DNA of 64,000 bases from Tardiphaga sp. (GTDB lineage: Bacteria > Pseudomonadota > Alphaproteobacteria > Rhizobiales > Xanthobacteraceae): positions 1-64,000 of the forward strand of contig NZ_JAQGJT010000151.1 of assembly GCF_028290495.1 (NCBI RefSeq), read 5' to 3'. Of the stretch, positions 1-8,718 are shown piece after piece; within the stretch, counting starts at the first letter, position 1, and each line of letters starts with the position of its first letter. The notes beneath the pieces were generated by a model that worked only from the letters and a program-made list of their open reading frames with translations, ran no database searches and was not told the origin of the DNA. The position numbers were made by a program, and so were the translations under genes.

Positions 1-73
1 CAATCTCCAAACAGTCGGGGTGAGCCTAATGTCCAGAGCGCGGCGCCCCATCGCGCACGCCCTGAAAATGAAA

Positions 74-991
74 TCAGCGGTCGGGCACGAACACCGTCCC
101 GAGCGCGGCCGGCGCGGTCGAGCCGCCGGTCCGCGCCCGTGACAGCAGCACCAGCACGATGACCGTGGCGAGATAGGGCAGCGCCGACATGAACTGCGAG
201 GGAATGCCGACACCCCAGCCCTGCGCGTGCAGCTGGAGGATCGTCACCGCGCCGAAGAGGTAAGCGCCGATGACGAGCCGGCCCGGCCGCCACGACGCGA
301 ACACGACCAGCGCCAGCGCGATCCAGCCGCGGCCCGCGGTCATGCCGGGAATGAAGAACGGCGTATAGGCGAGCGGCAGATAGGCGCCGGCAAGGCCCGC
401 GCAGGCGCCGCCGAACATCACCGCATAGAGCCGGATGGTCAGCACCGGATAACCCAGCGCATGCGCCGAAGTATGGTTGTCGCCGGCCGCGCGCAGGATC
501 AGCCCGGCGCGGGTGCGGTACAGGAACAGCCAGACTGCGACCACCAGCAGTAGCGACAGATAGACGAAGCCGTCTTCGCCGAACAGGATGCGGCCGACCA
601 GCGGAATGTCGGTAAGGCCGGGGATGTACAGGCGCGGTGCCGGCGTTATGCGTTCGCCGACGAAGCCCGCGCCGATCAGGCCGGACAGGCCGATGCCGAG
701 AATGGTCAGCGCCAGGCCGGTGGCGACCTGGTTGACGGCGAGGCCGAGCGCCATCATCGCAAACACCAGCGACAGTGCGATGCCGGCAGCGATGCCACAG
801 AGTGCTCCGACGAAGATCGAGCCGGAATACAGCGCGCCGCCGAAGCCGCAGGCCGCGCCCATGATCATCATGCCCTCGACGCCGAGGTTGAGCACGCCGG
901 CGCGTTCGGTGATCAATTCCCCGGTGGCAGCGAGCAGCAGCGGCGTCGAGGCCGCGAGCACCGCGAGGATGATGGCTTCAAGCAGTCCCAT
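74..991 (-). CDS. Nucleoside-type ABC transporter permease (second permease, NupQ/YufQ-like)
   Basis: A 305-residue, almost entirely hydrophobic protein with roughly eight to ten membrane segments, of the BPD_transp_2 (branched-chain type) permease family. The near-N-terminal motif NLGVEGMMIMG (about residues 36-46) is typical of permeases that work with BMP-family lipoproteins to import purine nucleosides. It would form the inner-membrane channel with the upstream permease. ATG start at 991. It overlaps the upstream permease gene by 14 nt, so the two are translationally coupled. The partner BMP-type binding protein is not in the window and may lie past the left edge. The family is clear; nucleoside specificity is inferred from the family and the neighbouring deaminase. 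Confidence 0.85.
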   Translation of the reverse strand: MGLLEAIILAVLAASTPLLLAATGELITERAGVLNLGVEGMMIMGAACGFGGALYSGSIFVGALCGIAAGIALSLVFAMMALGLAVNQVATGLALTILGIGLSGLIGAGFVGERITPAPRLYIPGLTDIPLVGRILFGEDGFVYLSLLLVVAVWLFLYRTRAGLILRAAGDNHTSAHALGYPVLTIRLYAVMFGGACAGLAGAYLPLAYTPFFIPGMTAGRGWIALALVVFASWRPGRLVIGAYLFGAVTILQLHAQGWGVGIPSQFMSALPYLATVIVLVLLSRARTGGSTAPAALGTVFVPDR

Positions 992-2069
992 CGGCGGCCT
1001 TTCGTTGCGGCATGATCAGCCTGATGCGGTACAGAATGAGCGAGTCACAGGCCAGCACGTAGAACAGCAGGATGCCCTGGAACACCTTGGTCATATCGAG
1101 CGGGATCTTCATGGCGATCTGGGCCTGCTCGCCGCCGATGAAGGTCAAAGCCAGGAAAAGCCCTGCAATTAATATTCCAACCGGGTTGAGCCGTCCGAGA
1201 AATGCAACGATGATCGCGGTGAAGCCGTAGCCCGGCGAGATGCCCGGCTGCAGATGGCCAATGGGGCCTGCAACCTCGATGATCCCCGCGAGGCCAGCGA
1301 GCGCGCCCGAGATCGCGAAGGTCAGCAGGATCAGCCGGTTCGACTTGAAGCCTCCGAACCGTGCGGCGCGCGGCGCCGCGCCGACGACACGGATTTCAAA
1401 GCCCTTGATGGTGCGGCCGAGCAGCACGGCGGCAGCCGCGACCACCACCAGCGTGATGACCACGCCGAGATGCAGTCGGCCGCCCTCCATGATCAGCGGT
1501 ACGGTGGCGACCGGATCGAACTCGGCGGTGGTCGGGAAGTTGAAGCCGGCCGGATCGCGCCACGGCCCGCGCACCAGATAATCGAGAAACAGTTCGGCGA
1601 CGTAGACCAGCATCAGGCTGGTGAGGATTTCGCTGGCGCCGAAACGCACTTTGCAGATCGCCGGGATCAGCGCGTAGAGCGCGCCAGCTGCAGCGCCCAT
1701 CAGCAGCATCATCGGCATCACCCAGATGCCGGCATCGGTGCCCTGCGTCTTCACCGCGAGCCAGCTGCCGGCCACCGCGCCGACCAGGAACTGGCCCTCG
1801 GCCCCGATGTTCCAGACATTGGCCAGGTAGCACATCGACAGCCCGATCGCGATCATCACCAGAGGTGCGGCCTTCACCGCGATCTCCTGCAGCGAATAGC
1901 TGTCGGTGAGCGGGGCGATGAAATACACCGCGAGCGCCGCGATCGGATTCTTGCCGAGCAGCAGGAACAGGACGCTCATCGTCACGACGGTCAGGCCGAT
2001 CGCAATCAGCGGCGAGACCAAAGCGATGGTAGTCGATCGCTCGCTGCGTTTTTCAAGCACCAATTGCAT
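978..2069 (-). CDS. Nucleoside-type ABC transporter permease (first permease, NupP/YufP-like)
   Basis: A 363-residue polytopic membrane protein, with a first hydrophobic segment at about residues 17-40 and the motif NVWNIGAEGQFLVGA near residues 85-99, a hallmark of the longer permease in BMP-type nucleoside importers. It pairs with the downstream 305-residue permease. ATG start at 2069, preceded by GGAG at 2077-2080. It overlaps the ATPase gene upstream by 17 nt and the next permease downstream by 14 nt, giving a tight ATPase-permease-permease operon on the minus strand. Confidence 0.85.
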   Translation of the reverse strand: MQLVLEKRSERSTTIALVSPLIAIGLTVVTMSVLFLLLGKNPIAALAVYFIAPLTDSYSLQEIAVKAAPLVMIAIGLSMCYLANVWNIGAEGQFLVGAVAGSWLAVKTQGTDAGIWVMPMMLLMGAAAGALYALIPAICKVRFGASEILTSLMLVYVAELFLDYLVRGPWRDPAGFNFPTTAEFDPVATVPLIMEGGRLHLGVVITLVVVAAAAVLLGRTIKGFEIRVVGAAPRAARFGGFKSNRLILLTFAISGALAGLAGIIEVAGPIGHLQPGISPGYGFTAIIVAFLGRLNPVGILIAGLFLALTFIGGEQAQIAMKIPLDMTKVFQGILLFYVLACDSLILYRIRLIMPQRKAADGTA

Positions 2070-3624
2070 CGAGCGGCTCCTTGGCGGCGAGCGTGCTGCC
2101 GCCCATCAACAGACCAAGTTTTTCGCGGCTGGCCTCCGCGGTCGGCAACGGCTGGGAGAGGTGGCCGTGGAACATCACCGCGATGCGGTCAGCGATCTCG
2201 GCGAGTTCGTCAAGGTCCTGACTGGTGACGAGGATCGCGCAGCCTTCGGCGGCGAGATCGAGCAGCGCCTGGCGGATCACCGCGGCAGCGCCGGCATCGA
2301 CGCCCCAGGTTGGCTGGCTCACCACCAGCACCACGGGCTTGCGCAGGATTTCGCGGCCGACGATGAACTTCTGCAGATTGCCGCCGGACAATGAGGCGGC
2401 CTCGGGATCGCGCTTCGCCTTGCGGACGTCGAACGCCTTGGTTGCGCGATCAACGGTGGAGAGCGTCGCGGCGGTGTTGACGAAGCCGTGCTGCACCATG
2501 CCTGACGCGGCGTGGCCGGTGAGCAGTGCATTTTCCGACAATCGCATCCTTGGCGCGGTGCCGTGGCCGAGCCGTTCTTCCGGCACGAAGGCCGCGCCGA
2601 GCTTGCGCCTTGCGGTGATCGAAAGATGGCCAGCAGCGTGACCGTCGATCACCACCGTGCCGGGGTCTTTCGCCAGCCGCTCGCCGGAGAGGGCGGCGAA
2701 CAATTCATCCTGGCCGTTGCCGGCGACGCCGGCGATCCCGAGGATCTCGCCGCCCTTGAGCTCCAGCGAAATGTTTTTGAGGTGGACGCCGTGCGGATCG
2801 TCGGGCTCCAGATGGAGGTCGTTGACGACGAGCCGTGGCACCGTGGTCTGGCGACCTGCTGCGGCCTTCACTTGCTTGATCTCGGCGCCGACCATCATCC
2901 GTGCCAGCGACGCGGCGGTTTCCTGCCGCGGGTTGCAGGTCGAGATCTTCTTGCCGCCGCGCAGGATGGTGGCGGTGTCGCACAGCCGCTTCACCTCATC
3001 GAGCTTGTGGCTGATGTAGAGGATCGAGCGGCCTTCGGATTTCAGCCGCTCAAGCACGACGAACAGCTGGTCCGCCTCCTGCGGCGTCAGCACCGCGGTC
3101 GGCTCATCCAGGATCAGGAATTTCGGATTCTGCATCAAGACGCGGACGATCTCGATGCGCTGGCGTTCGCCGACCGAGAGTTGCCAGACCTCGCGCTTGG
3201 GATCGAGCGGCAGGCCGTAGACATGCGAGACTTCTTCAAGCCGCGCCGACATCGCCTTGAACGATTCCTTGCCGTCGAGACCGAGCGCGACGTTCTCTGC
3301 CACCGTGAGATTGTCGAACAGCGAGAAGTGCTGGAACACCATGCCGATGCCGCGGGCGCGCGCATCATGCGGGCCGGATAGCACCATCTTCTCGCCTTGC
3401 CACAGCATCTCGCCTTCGCTGGGCTGGATCAGGCCGTAGATGGTCTTCACCAGGGTCGATTTGCCGGCGCCGTTTTCGCCGAGCAGCGCGTGGATTTCCT
3501 GCGGCCAGATTTCGATGTCGATGGCGTCATTGGCCAGGAAGCTGCCGTAGCGCTTGGTCAGACCGATGGTCTGCAGCAGCGGCGTCTGGCCGGCACGCGG
3601 ATTGGAAGGCGTCGGATCTAACAT
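2053..3624 (-). CDS. Nucleoside-type ABC transporter ATP-binding protein (two NBDs)
   Basis: A cytoplasmic ATPase of about 523 residues with two fused nucleotide-binding domains. The first has Walker A GENGAGKST, signature LSVGERQRIE and Walker B FLILDEPTAVL. The second has the degenerate Walker A GVAGNGQ, signature LSGGNLQKF and the SQPTWGVD Walker B region. This asymmetric pair is characteristic of the BMP-family nucleoside (and related sugar) importers. I chose the ATG at 3624; an in-frame TTG at 3630 would add two residues. No convincing ribosome-binding site is visible for either. It is the first gene of the minus-strand importer operon and faces the outer membrane protein gene across about 600 bp. 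Confidence 0.87.
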   Translation of the reverse strand: MLDPTPSNPRAGQTPLLQTIGLTKRYGSFLANDAIDIEIWPQEIHALLGENGAGKSTLVKTIYGLIQPSEGEMLWQGEKMVLSGPHDARARGIGMVFQHFSLFDNLTVAENVALGLDGKESFKAMSARLEEVSHVYGLPLDPKREVWQLSVGERQRIEIVRVLMQNPKFLILDEPTAVLTPQEADQLFVVLERLKSEGRSILYISHKLDEVKRLCDTATILRGGKKISTCNPRQETAASLARMMVGAEIKQVKAAAGRQTTVPRLVVNDLHLEPDDPHGVHLKNISLELKGGEILGIAGVAGNGQDELFAALSGERLAKDPGTVVIDGHAAGHLSITARRKLGAAFVPEERLGHGTAPRMRLSENALLTGHAASGMVQHGFVNTAATLSTVDRATKAFDVRKAKRDPEAASLSGGNLQKFIVGREILRKPVVLVVSQPTWGVDAGAAAVIRQALLDLAAEGCAILVTSQDLDELAEIADRIAVMFHGHLSQPLPTAEASREKLGLLMGGSTLAAKEPLDAIGA

Positions 3625-3630
3625 TCGCAA

Positions 3631-4228
3631 CCACGCGTTTGAGGAAGGAGTGCGTAATTGTGTGCCACATTTGGATGCAACGTAAATCTTTAAAAAGCGC
3701 CAACCGTTGCTTAGTGTTTCAGCAATTATCCCGTTGAGCGCGAATCGCTCAATCGACTCGCGCTCAGGCGGCGGAGTTCAGCTTCCGATCGGCTTTCGGT
3801 CGACCCGGAGAGCGGTAGCGAGGTGGTGGCGCTACAGAGTGTTGCAAATTTGTGACGCGGTGTTTCTATCGTTTTGCCGCTTCGATGGCGCTGCCAATAA
3901 CATGGGCACCGCGCTTGCTTCAAGAATGCAGCGCAAATCCTGTACCAGCGTGCGTCCTGGTGGGCTGTGGCAGAACGTCGCAAAACGCCAGTTTTTACAG
4001 CCGCGAATTGAATTTCGCGGGGCGTGTATGGCGGCAGCGATGCCACCTTTTTCGCGCTCCGGTCATGGCCAAAATTTCCGACATGGTTGTGTTTTCTGCT
4101 GAAACTTGCAGCAGCATCTGAAGAAACATCGGGCTTCCCAGAATGTGTAGTTGCGGCAATGTCGTCGCAGAGACGCGATTGAGCGGCTTGCTATCCATTC
4201 TGGCTATCAATCATTTGGGGGAGTTCTG
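3631..4228. other. Divergent intergenic region, no gene seen
   Basis: About 600 bp between the minus-strand nucleoside importer operon and the plus-strand outer membrane protein gene. Short open frames here are not supported by codon pattern or ribosome-binding sites. It must hold both promoters, and it contains the inverted repeats listed separately at 3734-3766. Confidence 0.6.
3734..3766. promoter_or_regulatory. Overlapping inverted repeats, candidate operator
   Basis: TGAGCGCGA (3735-3743) and TCGCGCTCA (3758-3766) are perfect 9-bp inverted arms separated by 14 nt. Nested inside, TTGAGCG (3734-3740) pairs with CGCTCAA (3746-3752). The site is about 110 bp upstream of the nucleoside importer operon on its own strand. 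A role as regulator-binding site is inferred from the symmetry and position. Confidence 0.4.
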
Positions 4229-5326
4229 ATGTCCTACAGCTACCGGGCAATGGCTGCAGCAACCGTGCTGTCGCTAGCCGCACTCGCACCCACCCAGCAG
4301 GCAAGCGCCGCTGACATGGCGGCGATGCCGATGAAGGCGAAGCCGATCGTCGACCTGCCGTTCTTCCTGGTGAACGACAACCGCGTCACCTATTCCTACA
4401 TCTTCGACGGCACCGATCCCGGCGCCTTCACCGTGCGCCCGGATGGCAGCATCAACGGCAAGACCGCCAAGTCGGTCTATTCGTTCACCCACTTCGACGT
4501 CTGGGCCTACGGCACCAACTTCTTCACGATTTCGATGTTCAAGTCGGATCATAACGATCCCGCTTCGCCGTGCACCGCTCCGGGCGTCACCATCACCGGC
4601 GGGGCCGCCGATTGCGCCGGCGCTACCGAAATCTACGGCCTGATCCGCAGCACCTTCGGCCTCAACGAGATTTTCAGCACCAAGGCCTTCACCTACGGCT
4701 ACCTGCGCAACGTGTCGCTCGAAATCGGCGCCGACGCCAATTCGGAAAACACTTTCCTGGCGCCCGCCAAGCGTGACGTGGTCGCTGGTTTGCAGTTCGC
4801 ATTCGATCTGCCCTACAAGGGCTTCCTCAACGTGGCGCCCTTGTATTACAAGGAAATAAACCACAACGCCTTCATCCAGTGCGGCCTGTTCGGACCCGGC
4901 ACCGCGGGCGTGACCTGCAGCAGCGACGGCAACACGGAGTACAAGGGAACCTGGGCGGTTGAGGTCAACTACTACATGGACCTCGGCTTCCTGCCCGCCA
5001 ACATGCAGTACTTCTCGCTCAGCGGTCGTGCCGGCTGGTACGGCAAGAAGGGCAACCAGAACGGTTCGCTCGGCGCTCTTGCCGGTGGCACCGAAACCGC
5101 AGTCGAACTCAACTCCGAGCCGATCCGCCTGACGATGGACGTCAGCAAGGCGATCTGGGGCGACAAGTACTCGCACAATGTCGACGTCTGGGTGGCCTAC
5201 CGCTACTGGCAGAACAAGTTCGGCCTCGACCACAATGCCGCGCCGGGCGTCTGCACCCTGGCTGGCCGCAGCACCAATACCTGCACCGAGGAATCGCTCT
5301 ACTCGGGCATCACCGTCAAGTTCTGA
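4229..5326 (+). CDS. Outer membrane beta-barrel protein, Tsx-like nucleoside channel candidate
   Basis: A 365-residue protein with a clear Sec signal peptide (hydrophobic residues about 7-22, likely cleavage after ASA near residue 27). The mature part has alternating polar/aromatic strands and a C-terminal phenylalanine (SGITVKF), as in outer membrane barrels. The YRYWQNKF segment followed by an aromatic last strand recalls the end of the nucleoside channel Tsx, but overall resemblance is modest and this is a judgement by eye. The ATG at 4229 was chosen because GGGGGAG (4217-4223) sits five bases upstream and the signal peptide begins there; an open frame continues further upstream without support. 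Its position opposite a nucleoside importer fits a role in outer-membrane passage of nucleosides. Confidence 0.65.
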   Translation: MSYSYRAMAAATVLSLAALAPTQQASAADMAAMPMKAKPIVDLPFFLVNDNRVTYSYIFDGTDPGAFTVRPDGSINGKTAKSVYSFTHFDVWAYGTNFFTISMFKSDHNDPASPCTAPGVTITGGAADCAGATEIYGLIRSTFGLNEIFSTKAFTYGYLRNVSLEIGADANSENTFLAPAKRDVVAGLQFAFDLPYKGFLNVAPLYYKEINHNAFIQCGLFGPGTAGVTCSSDGNTEYKGTWAVEVNYYMDLGFLPANMQYFSLSGRAGWYGKKGNQNGSLGALAGGTETAVELNSEPIRLTMDVSKAIWGDKYSHNVDVWVAYRYWQNKFGLDHNAAPGVCTLAGRSTNTCTEESLYSGITVKF

Positions 5327-5349
5327 TCCGGGCTGACCTTTAGCGATCG

Positions 5350-5383
5350 ATGGCGCTGCGAGATATCGCGGCGCCATTTTCGT
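5350..5383 (+). terminator. Rho-independent terminator after the outer membrane protein gene
   Basis: ATGGCGC (5350-5356) pairs with GCGCCAT (5371-5377), with further GCGA/CGC pairing inside, followed by TTTTC. It lies 24 bp past the stop codon, between two convergent genes. Confidence 0.7.
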
Positions 5384-5438
5384 TTGAAGTTATCGCACGC
5401 CGGGCTGTCGTCCCCGCGAAGGCCGCGACGACAGCCGG

Positions 5439-5930
5439 CTATTTCTGCGCCGCCCAGAAGCCCTCATGCAATGCGGCGCCCTCGTCTTCCAGCAGTGGGC
5501 CGATCACTTCGATCGACTTCTGACCGGCGGCGAAGACCGTGCGACAGGGCAAATCGAGGGTCGGGTTTTCCGGATGCGCGCCGGTGATCGCCTTCAGCCT
5601 GGCTTCGCCGAGGCCGAATACGACGCGGCCGATGCCAACCCAGTAGATTGCGCCGGCGCACATCGCGCAGGGTTCGGCAGAGGAGTATAGCGTGCTGCGT
5701 GCCAGAATTTCGGCGGGCAGGGTGGTGGCCGCCGCCGTGCACAGCAGTCGTTCGGCATGCGCGGTGCCGTCATGCGACGGCATGAAGCCGTTCTCGGCCT
5801 CCAGCAACAGCTTGCCGCCGGAATCGACCAGTACGGCGCCGAACGGATGATTGCCGTTGGCCACGGCGCGGCGGCTGGCGTCGAACGAACGGCGGAGGTA
5901 GAATTCGTCGCGATTTTCCTGTTCGTCCAT
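5439..5930 (-). CDS. Nucleoside/guanine deaminase (CDA-fold zinc deaminase)
   Basis: A 163-residue cytosolic zinc deaminase of the cytidine deaminase-like fold. It has the HAE zinc/catalytic motif (TAHAERLL, about residues 57-64) and the PCAMC zinc ligands (near residues 87-91) followed by AGAIYW, a context shared with bacterial guanine deaminases and TadA-like enzymes. Length agrees with single-domain GuaD-type enzymes. ATG start at 5930 with AGAGG at 5936-5940. Sitting next to a nucleoside importer and an allantoate-type amidohydrolase, it probably deaminates guanine or a purine nucleoside and releases ammonia. tRNA adenosine deaminase is less likely in this context but is not excluded from sequence alone. 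Confidence 0.78.
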   Translation of the reverse strand: MDEQENRDEFYLRRSFDASRRAVANGNHPFGAVLVDSGGKLLLEAENGFMPSHDGTAHAERLLCTAAATTLPAEILARSTLYSSAEPCAMCAGAIYWVGIGRVVFGLGEARLKAITGAHPENPTLDLPCRTVFAAGQKSIEVIGPLLEDEGAALHEGFWAAQK

Positions 5931-6064
5931 CGTTGCCTCTGTCGTCTGTTCGCTTGGAGATCGGATGCTGCGCGGATTCGCCAGAAACCGTTCGCCGAAT
6001 TACACTGGCTGCGAAACGTTCCTCATCGCGGCCCGGCCGCGACCACCAAAGAAGCATGATTGCG

Positions 6065-7318
6065 ATGGAAGCGAAAGTCGCCCCGGCCGTGTCGCTCGGC
6101 GCAGAGATTGTCGATCGTATCAACGCGCTCGCCGCCATTTCCGAGATGCCGGACAATATCACGCGGATTTTCCTGACACCGGAGCACCGCGCCGCCGCCG
6201 AACTGATCATGGGCTGGATGCGCGACGCCGGGATGGCAGCCCATCTCGATGCGATCGGCAATGTCTGCGGGCGCTACGAAGGCGAGCGGCCGGGTCTGCC
6301 ATGCCTGATGCTTGGCTCGCATTACGACACCGTGCGCGATGCCGGCCGCTGGGACGGCCCGCTTGGCATCATCACCGCGATCGCCTGCGTCGGCGACCTG
6401 CATCGGCGTGGCAAGAAGTTGCCGTTCGCCCTGGAAGTCACCGGCTTTGCCGACGAGGAGGGCGTGCGCTTCGCCTCGACGCTGCTCGGCAGCCGCGCCA
6501 TCGCTGGCACGTTCGACGAGAGCGCGCTGGGCGGCAAGGACAAGACAGGCATCCGGATGTACGAGGCGATGCGGGCGTTCGGGCTCGATCCCGACCATGT
6601 CGGCGCGGCTGCGCGCGCGCCGAGCGAATTGCTCGGCTATGTCGAACTGCATATCGAACAGGGGCCGGTGCTGGAGGCGAAGAAGCTGCCGGTCGGTGTC
6701 GTCACCGCGATCGCCGGCGCGACGCGGCTGGCGGTCGAGTTGCGCGGCATGGCCGGCCACGCCGGCACGGTGCCGATGGCGCTGCGCCGCGACGCGCTGG
6801 CGGGCGCGGCGGAGTGCATCGTTGCGATCGAGGAATTCTGCGCGACCGACCGCGACGGGCTGGTCGGCACCGTCGGCTACATCAATGCGATGCCCGGCGC
6901 GACCAATGTGATCCCGGGCATGGTGTCGTTCACCATCGACATCCGCAGCCCCCGCGATTCCTATCGCAAGCTGGCGGTGGCGGACATCGTCCGCCAGATC
7001 GAGGAAATCGTGAAGCGGCGTCATCTGACGCTGGAGATCAACGTCACCCATGAAAATCGCACCGTGCCTTGCGCGCCGTGGCTGCAAAAGCAAGTAGCGG
7101 AGGCGGTGAAGGCCGAGGGCTATCGCGTATTCGAGCTGCCGAGCGGCGCCGGCCATGACGGCATGGCGATGATTGACATAGCCGACGTCGCGATGCTGTT
7201 CGTGCGTTGCCGCGGCGGCATCAGCCATCACCCGGACGAGCACGTCGATCTCACCGACGCCGAAGCTGGCGCGCGGGTGCTGCTGCGGCTGATCGAGGAC
7301 TTTAAAGCGAAGGGGTAG
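6065..7318 (+). CDS. Allantoate amidohydrolase-type M20 family hydrolase
   Basis: A 417-residue M20-type Zn-dependent amidohydrolase. Metal-binding motifs are GSHYDTV, DEEGVRF and the later HIEQGPVLE. The dimerisation-domain motif GMAGHAGTVPM and the C-terminal SGAGHDGM and CRGGISHHPDE motifs are the standard set of the allantoate amidohydrolase / N-carbamoyl-L-amino acid hydrolase / ureidoglycolate hydrolase subfamily. Purine neighbours favour allantoate or a related ureide, with release of ammonia. The ATG at 6065 is preferred because AAAGAAG (6048-6054) is about ten bases upstream; the in-frame ATG at 6056 would leave only one base. It is divergent from the deaminase gene. Confidence 0.82.
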   Translation: MEAKVAPAVSLGAEIVDRINALAAISEMPDNITRIFLTPEHRAAAELIMGWMRDAGMAAHLDAIGNVCGRYEGERPGLPCLMLGSHYDTVRDAGRWDGPLGIITAIACVGDLHRRGKKLPFALEVTGFADEEGVRFASTLLGSRAIAGTFDESALGGKDKTGIRMYEAMRAFGLDPDHVGAAARAPSELLGYVELHIEQGPVLEAKKLPVGVVTAIAGATRLAVELRGMAGHAGTVPMALRRDALAGAAECIVAIEEFCATDRDGLVGTVGYINAMPGATNVIPGMVSFTIDIRSPRDSYRKLAVADIVRQIEEIVKRRHLTLEINVTHENRTVPCAPWLQKQVAEAVKAEGYRVFELPSGAGHDGMAMIDIADVAMLFVRCRGGISHHPDEHVDLTDAEAGARVLLRLIEDFKAKG

Positions 7319-7417
7319 GGGCCCGCGCGCACGCCTGCTGTTCCCTTGCCGCCGTTGACAATCGCTCGCCGGCTTCCGAAGGTCTTGCCAACAAGACTTC
7401 AACAACCGGAGGACGCC

Positions 7418-7819
7418 ATGAGCGACAGCGAGATTTTCAAGCAGGGCCTTGAGGTTCGGCGCGAGGTACTCGGCAAGGATTATGTCGACGGCAGCATCGC
7501 CCGCGCCGACGATTTCATGATGGCGTTCCAGGACATCACGACGTCATGGTGCTGGGGCTACGCCTGGACGCGGCCCGGACTCGACCGCAAGACGCGCAGC
7601 ATGCTCAATCTGGCCATGCTGACCGCGCTGAAGGCGCCGAACGAGCTGAAGCTGCACGTCAAGGGCGCGCTGACCAATGGCGTCACCGTCGAGGAGATCA
7701 AGGAAATCCTGCTGCACGCCACGGTGTATTCAGGCATTCCCGCCGGCCTGGAGGCCTTCAAGGCCGCCCATGAAGTGCTGAAGGCGGAAGGCGCGCTCGG
7801 CAAGGCCGCAGCCGAATGA
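7418..7819 (+). CDS. Carboxymuconolactone decarboxylase family protein (PcaC-like)
   Basis: A 133-residue small all-helical protein of the CMD/AhpD superfamily. It shows the PcaC-like core RTRSM-type helix (LDRKTRSMLNLAMLTAL), the ELKLHVKGALTNGVT segment, and the EIKEILLHATVYSGIPAG segment containing the conserved histidine. No CxxC pair is present, so it is PcaC-like rather than a peroxidase-type AhpD. ATG at 7418 with a perfect GGAGGA (7408-7413). It opens a five-gene run and overlaps the next gene by 4 nt. Its true substrate here need not be 4-carboxymuconolactone, because no other protocatechuate gene is nearby. Confidence 0.8.
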   Translation: MSDSEIFKQGLEVRREVLGKDYVDGSIARADDFMMAFQDITTSWCWGYAWTRPGLDRKTRSMLNLAMLTALKAPNELKLHVKGALTNGVTVEEIKEILLHATVYSGIPAGLEAFKAAHEVLKAEGALGKAAAE

Positions 7820-8718
7820 GCGCCGCGCTCCGCCGGATCGCTTTCATCGGCCTCGGCAATATGGGCTGGCCGATGGCCGCGCGATTGCAGCAGGCCGGCT
7901 TCGAGGTTGCGGTGAGTGACGCCGTGCCGGGGCGTGCGGATGATTTCGCAGCCAGAATCGGTGGCGTAGCGGCGGCGGATGTCGCCGCAGCGGCCGGTGG
8001 CGCCGATGTCATCATCACGATGGTGCCGACCTCGGCGCATGTCGTGGGCATCATCGATGCGATCCGCAGCCGGCTGCGCCCGGGCCAGATCGTGATCGAC
8101 ATGAGTTCGGGGGCACCGGCGGCGACGCAGAAGATCGCGGCGGAGTTGGAGCCGCTCGGAATTACCGTGTTGGACGCCCCCGTGTCAGGCGGCGTGTCGC
8201 GTGCGATTACGGGCGAACTCGCCATCATGAGTGGCGGCGATCCCGCGGCGCTCGATCGTGTCGATCCTCTGTTGCGGGCGATGGGCAACACGATCCACCG
8301 CATCGGGCCGGTCGGATCGGGGCAGGCGATGAAGGCGCTCAACAATCTGGTCTCGGCCGGCGGCTTCCTGATCGCGGTCGAGGCGCTGGTCATCGGCCAG
8401 CAGTTCGGGCTCGATCCCGCTGTCATGACCGACGTGCTCAATGCTTCCACCGGCATGAACAACACCACGCAGAAGAAGCTCAAGCAGTTCGTGCTGTCGC
8501 GAAAATTCGACAGCGGCTTCGGGCTCGATCTGATGGTCAAGGACCTCTCGATCGCGCTCGAGGTCGGTCGCGACAACGCTGTGCCGACGCCGTTTGCGGC
8601 TTTGTGCCGCGAAATGTGGGCGAGTGCTGCCGCGACCCTCGGCAAGGGCGAGGACCACACCGCGATCGCCAGGCTCAGCGAGAAGCTGGCCGGCGTCACC
8701 CTGGGAGACAAGACGTGA
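7816..8718 (+). CDS. NAD(P)-dependent beta-hydroxyacid dehydrogenase (3-hydroxyisobutyrate dehydrogenase / GlxR family)
   Basis: A 300-residue enzyme with an N-terminal Rossmann motif ([15 protein letters not shown], about residues 10-24). Catalytic-region motifs are [12 protein letters not shown] (substrate binding, near residues 120-131) and [11 protein letters not shown] with the expected catalytic lysine (near residue 174). It would reversibly oxidise a 3-hydroxyacid such as 3-hydroxyisobutyrate, tartronate semialdehyde or a related compound. The start ATG overlaps the previous stop (ATGA), and the stop overlaps the GTG start of the next gene, so the three genes are translationally coupled. 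Confidence 0.85.
   Translation: MSAALRRIAFIGLGNMGWPMAARLQQAGFEVAVSDAVPGRADDFAARIGGVAAADVAAAAGGADVIITMVPTSAHVVGIIDAIRSRLRPGQIVIDMSSGAPAATQKIAAELEPLGITVLDAPVSGGVSRAITGELAIMSGGDPAALDRVDPLLRAMGNTIHRIGPVGSGQAMKALNNLVSAGGFLIAVEALVIGQQFGLDPAVMTDVLNASTGMNNTTQKKLKQFVLSRKFDSGFGLDLMVKDLSIALEVGRDNAVPTPFAALCREMWASAAATLGKGEDHTAIARLSEKLAGVTLGDKT

Noticed and set aside
6023..7405. Minus-strand frame of about 460 codons opposite the allantoate-type hydrolase
   Set aside because: Shadow of a well-conserved M20 enzyme; no ribosome-binding site or family motif.
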